A stretch of DNA of 64,000 nt from JAAYCB01 sp012744395 (GTDB lineage: Bacteria; Planctomycetota; Planctomycetia; Pirellulales; Thermoguttaceae), in the NCBI GenBank assembly GCA_028703175.1, contig JAQVNJ010000011.1, positions 20,691 to 84,690 of the forward strand. Reading direction: 5' to 3'. The position numbers and the translations under genes were made by a program. Shown here one piece after another: positions 62,894 through 64,000 of the stretch (position 1 is the first letter of the stretch; the number at the start of each line of letters is the position of its first letter). The notes beneath the pieces were generated by a model, which had not been told where the DNA came from, did no database searches, and saw nothing but the letters and a program-made list of their open reading frames with translations.

Positions 62894-64000
62894 ATGTTGA
62901 ACTTTGTCTTCAAGAACCCGACGGAGATCATTTTCGGCAAAGGCACGATCGCCCAGATCGACGCCCGGATTCCGCGGGACGTGCCGATCCTGCTGACCTA
63001 TGGCGGCGGCTCGATCAAGGGCAATGGCGTCTACCAGCAGGTGGCGTCGGCCCTGGAGGGTCGCGAGGTGGTGGAGTTCGGCGGGATCGAGCCCAACCCG
63101 AAGGTGGAAGTCTGCTTGAAGGCCGTCGAGTTGGCCAGGAGCCGCCAGGTGCGGTTCCTGCTGGCGGTGGGGGGCGGCTCGGTGATCGACGCCACGAAGT
63201 TCATCGCCGCCGCGGCATGTTACGAGGGGCCGGACCCCTGGGACATCCTGCGGACCGGCGGGCGAGACGTCAAGACGGCGATTCCGCTGGGGACCGTTCT
63301 GACGCTGCCGGCCACGGGCAGTGAATCGAACGGCAACGCCGTGATCTCGCGGAGGGCGACCTCGGAGAAATTGCCTTTCCACGCCGATTGCCTGTTCCCG
63401 GTGTTCTCCGTGCTCGATCCGGAGACGACCTACACGCTCCCCGCAGAACAGGTCCGCAACGGCATCGTGGACGCCTTCATCCACGTGATGGAGCAGTACA
63501 TGACCTATCCGTGCGATGCCCCGCTCCAGGATCGGCTGGCCGAATCGATCCTCGCGACGTTGATCGAAGTCGGGCCGCGGACGCTGGCCGAGCCGCAGGA
63601 CTACGCGTCGCGGGCCAGCTTCATGTGGAGCGCGACGCTGGCGCTGAACACGCTGATCGGTTGCGGCGTTCCCCAGGACTGGAGCACGCACATGATCGGC
63701 CACGAGCTGACCGCGCTCTACGGTCCGGCCCACGCCGAGACCCTGGCGGTGGTGCTGCCGGGCGTGTGGGCCCACCAGCTGGCCAAGAAGGAGGCCAAGC
63801 TTCGCCAGTACGGCCAGCGGGTGTGGGGCGTGGCGACGGCCGAGGCCGCGATCGGCAAGACGGAGGAGTTCTTCCAGTCGCTTGGCATGCCCACCCGCTT
63901 GAGCGCGTACGAGATCGACGCCGACCAGGCGGCCGAGGCCGTCGGGCGCCGCTTCACGGAGCGGCCGGTCAAGTTCGGCGAGCACGGAGACATCGACGGC
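62894..64000 (+). CDS. Iron-containing alcohol dehydrogenase, partial at window end
   Basis: The first 369 codons of a group III Fe-dependent alcohol dehydrogenase, resembling NADPH-dependent butanol/aldehyde reductases of the YqhD/BDH type. The N-terminus (NFVFKNPTEIIFGKGTI) is typical. NAD(P)-binding AVGGGSVIDATKFIA is at about 95-109, and the metal-site segments FIHVMEQYM and MIGHELTALYGPAHAETLA are intact. ATG at 62894 follows GAGAGGTAGG. The frame is open to the end of the window; the true end lies outside. Confidence 0.9.
   Translation, partial: MLNFVFKNPTEIIFGKGTIAQIDARIPRDVPILLTYGGGSIKGNGVYQQVASALEGREVVEFGGIEPNPKVEVCLKAVELARSRQVRFLLAVGGGSVIDATKFIAAAACYEGPDPWDILRTGGRDVKTAIPLGTVLTLPATGSESNGNAVISRRATSEKLPFHADCLFPVFSVLDPETTYTLPAEQVRNGIVDAFIHVMEQYMTYPCDAPLQDRLAESILATLIEVGPRTLAEPQDYASRASFMWSATLALNTLIGCGVPQDWSTHMIGHELTALYGPAHAETLAVVLPGVWAHQLAKKEAKLRQYGQRVWGVATAEAAIGKTEEFFQSLGMPTRLSAYEIDADQAAEAVGRRFTERPVKFGEHGDIDG

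Overview
The window reads as a high-GC chromosomal segment of a planctomycete, most likely a Pirellulales-type bacterium. This is inferred from content: two DUF1080 proteins, a secreted sulfatase, a Gfo/Idh/MocA oxidoreductase and two TIM-barrel sugar isomerases with twin-arginine leaders, DUF4091 and DUF4838 proteins, a neutral-ceramidase-like protein, ECF sigma factors, a membrane Ser/Thr kinase, a DUF11 protein and an SUMF1-type protein with a planctomycete-style N-terminal region. Most genes are singletons or pairs with intergenic spaces full of short palindromes and 7- or 8-base tandem repeats. No rRNA, tRNA or CRISPR array was recognised.

Layout. 0.2-6.4 kb: ricT and a Minf_1886 gene (minus), then a prenyltransferase-repeat protein, a nitroreductase and a beta-propeller protein (plus), then a HEAT-repeat protein (minus). 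6.5-12.1 kb: an oxidoreductase divergent from a GH28-like protein, an ECF sigma factor and glyA. 12.7-25.1 kb: a TPR protein, a small membrane protein, a large Pro-rich membrane protein, a quinone-oxidoreductase-like enzyme, a TIM-barrel isomerase, a DUF1080 protein with a Lys/Pro/Glu tail, a cupin, trxB, a second TIM-barrel isomerase and a DegT-type aminotransferase. 25.4-29.2 kb: an accessory island with a transposase remnant, an excisionase-like HTH, a truncated SNF2 helicase, an intact DUF262/DUF1524 (GmrSD-like) protein and a 286-residue type III restriction subunit that looks like an N-terminus joined directly to a C-terminus. 29.3-35.4 kb: a DUF1080 protein, an NtrC/NtrB-type two-component pair and a double alpha/beta-hydrolase. 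36-50.7 kb: carbohydrate- and lipid-related secreted proteins, interrupted at 42.4-43.6 kb by a toxin-antitoxin patch that truncates a resident gene. 50.9-64 kb: a DUF11 protein, a Ser/Thr kinase, a glucuronoyl-esterase-like protein, an ECF sigma factor, bioB, an amidase, a BD-FAE-like hydrolase and an iron-containing alcohol dehydrogenase that runs off the window.

The most notable points: (1) several genes appear to have lost large internal pieces (type III Res at 28.86 kb, SNF2 helicase at 26.58 kb, SUMF1 protein at 37.0 kb), which is either real decay or an assembly artefact; (2) the sulfatase at 49.1-50.7 kb has Gly where the formylglycine-forming Cys should be, with its other signature residues intact; (3) at least eight copies of a GGTTCCCAAGCT-type palindrome lie at five intergenic sites; (4) at least six unrelated 7- or 8-base tandem-repeat loci sit between genes, one of them supplying the C-terminus of a protein; (5) the toxin-antitoxin patch has clean scars on both sides and two broken GxxExxY genes nearby.

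Family assignments come from reading the translated sequences and recalled family motifs; no database search was run. Gene starts were chosen by start codon, Shine-Dalgarno-like bases and homolog-like N-termini.
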